From positions 9,116,501-9,180,500 of the forward strand of contig OY987269.1 in assembly GCA_963920665.1 (NCBI GenBank): a DNA stretch of 64,000 nt, written 5' to 3'. Below, one piece after another: positions 62,515 through 64,000 of this stretch. The stretch's first letter is position 1, and the number at the start of each line of letters is the position of its first letter. Under the pieces are notes generated by a model. It worked only from the letters and a program-made list of their open reading frames with translations, searched no databases and was not told where the DNA came from. The position numbers were made by a program, and so were the translations under genes. The DNA comes from Straminergon stramineum. Lineage: Eukaryota > Streptophyta > Bryopsida > Hypnales > Calliergonaceae.

Positions 62515-63748
62515 CCCCTAAAGTTCTTTGACTATATATTCACAAAAAACACTCCAAAATTGTCACTTCTAGTATAATTAGAAAAAATTAGAAAAAAAAC
62601 ATTTTTGGACACATGTAATCATAGGATCTTGTAGTATGCTAGTTTGAGAAGACATGAAAAAAAATTCAGAAATTTCCATAGTGTGGATTGCAAGATAAGG
62701 TAGGAGGTTCATGAAGCGCTCATCTAAGAGTTGAAACCGGAATTTGTGGAGGTAAAACTTCTTGAAATATTTTTCAGTAAATTTTCTTTGAAAGACAAAT
62801 GGAATTGGCATCTAACACAAGTCGTTTCATATTTTTGGGAGTTCTGTAGAATTAGTTCTGAATTTTTGAAGTTGAAATGGAAAAGGGCTCTAGAATCGCC
62901 CACCTCTGTAAATGTACACTATTTGTACATCACTAGTACAATACAAAAGTAGCATGTTCAAATAGTTTACATTTATAGAGGTGGGCGATTCTAGTGCCTA
63001 TGTGCTTTTAGAGCCTCCTACCTTATTAGCATTTGAAGTGACAAAAATCATGTTTTGGGCCTTGCAAAAAACTGGGCAATTGTACTTCACAAGGTCACAT
63101 TTGTATGAATTTTTTTTCCAAAATGGTGATGCTTCTTTGGATTCATTCTTCAAGGCAAGTTGGCTACATGATTGAAAAATTTGAGATCATTTGGAATAGT
63201 ACAACATATAGAAAAAAATAGTAAGTAGAAAAAAGTAGAGAATGATTCAAATACAGAATTGTCAAGAATTTAGTTATGGAATTGAAGAATGCCAACCCCA
63301 ATGGTTGTAATGTTGTAATTAACAATCTACATCCTATGATTTTATTTTTCTCAAAAACTATTAAAAATTGGGTTAAAAAAAGGACTTCAAAGCTTATTTT
63401 AGAGTAGAGATTCCATAACTGCAAACTAAAACTCCTCATAACTTTTGTCTCATTGCTTAAAATGGAATGAGTCAATGCTTTCCCAATACATATAAATCTA
63501 GAAAACCAATTTCAAATTTTTATTTTTGAATAAAGTGATTTTTTTATTTGTCTAGGCTTTTTGAGTTGAGAAACAAACAACATTTTGCATCATATATTTT
63601 TACTTGTATACTCAAATGAAATGAAATTTAGCACTCATGGAAGATATTCCTCATGCACACCTTATAAAAAAATTTCAACCTATATAGGTCAAATATCCGC
63701 TCACATTTACCTTGTGTTGCCAAAAACACAAGGTTGGTCCTTTAGGGG
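62515..63748 (+). mobile_element. TTAA-flanked element, complete copy 3 (1234 bp) with a nested MITE
   Basis: It is flanked by TTAA (62511-62514 and 63749-63752) and has ends CCCCTAAAG and CTTTAGGGG. It aligns with copy 1 (45513-46458), which lacks the 326-bp insertion at 62698-63023. With the insert and its TA duplication removed, it is 906 bp against 946 bp. Non-coding. Confidence 0.8.
62698..63023. mobile_element. TA-flanked MITE nested in a TTAA element, with an empty-site match
   Basis: The ends AGGTAGGAGG and CCTCCTACCT are inverted. The flanks are TA (62696-62697 and 63024-63025). The homologous, uninterrupted site in the 45.5-kb copy reads GCAAGATATTAGCATTTG near 45687, with a single TA. 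Comparing the two gives the exact insertion point and a 2-bp TA duplication. A second, inner inverted pair (ATCGCCCACCTCT against AGAGGTGGGCGAT, near 62893 and 62982) lies inside. Confidence 0.85.
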
Positions 63749-63752
63749 TTAA

Positions 63753-64000
63753 AGTAATTGGATTAGATATCTAGATTCTAAAAAGAATACAAGCCATTAT
63801 TTGGGAAATGAATGACTCTTATTCTTTCATTCTAATGTTCATATACTAGGCAAATACTAGCAATTTTTGAAAGTTTTCCTTATAATTTTTTTATCGTAGC
63901 AATCTTAGTCTTGATTGTAAAAATTGAAAGACAACTTTCTTTGGTTTGCATTAAAAAAAATGTAAACTACAAAAGAAATTCGCCCCAAAATGTTGCCCAA
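63753..64000. other. AT-rich window end, nothing recognised
   Basis: Short AT-rich tail without structure. Confidence 0.5.

Noticed and set aside
31200..63752. CCCTAAA/TTTAGGG motifs read as interstitial telomere repeats
   Set aside because: The motifs occur singly at element ends next to TTAA and never as tandem arrays.

Overview
This is nuclear DNA from a land plant. The genes have GT..AG introns in phase 0, their products match plant-specific families, and the intergenic DNA is very AT-rich and full of small inverted-repeat transposons. I cannot name the species. The decayed WOX13-type homeobox reads like the non-angiosperm (bryophyte, lycophyte or fern) forms I remember, but that is a weak hint. 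There is no sign of bacterial or organellar gene organisation.

The left 25 kb is a gene-bearing stretch with three intact-looking genes. At 2.4-3.4 kb (minus) lies an intronless gene for a chloroplast-targeted NAD(P)-binding Rossmann protein of the Arabidopsis At2g37660/At5g02240 type. At 11.9-16.1 kb (minus) lies an eight-exon gene for a BAH plus TFIIS-M-like plus C4 zinc-ribbon protein of 645 residues, the AIPP3/BDT1 type of H3K27me3 reader. At 20.7-24.5 kb (plus) lies a four-exon gene for a BTB/POZ protein of 499 residues. All exon joins were derived by hand, and every join keeps the reading frame. The last two genes are divergent, and the roughly 3.4 kb between the AIPP3-like start and the apparent 5' exon of the BTB gene holds a degenerate threefold tandem repeat.

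The right 39 kb (25-64 kb) has no intact gene. It holds decayed, intron-containing gene pieces, all on the minus strand: a WOX13-clade homeobox pseudogene (35.5-36.4 kb), a SEC31 C-terminal pseudogene (43.7-44.3 kb) and an unidentified coiled-coil-like fragment (47.9-49.1 kb). In the first two, an expected CGA arginine codon reads TGA, as expected from deamination of methylated CpG.

The rest is dominated by non-autonomous transposons. A pair of PIF/Harbinger-like MITEs lies in opposite orientation at 33.9 and 49.3 kb. Several TA-flanked hairpin MITEs occur, one with an empty-site comparison inside the window. The most unusual group is flanked by TTAA and begins CCCCTAAA and ends TTTAGGGG. It has five complete members and at least six single ends, and it resembles piggyBac in target site and terminal bases. 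I found no tRNA, rRNA, CRISPR, recognisable transposase or reverse transcriptase.
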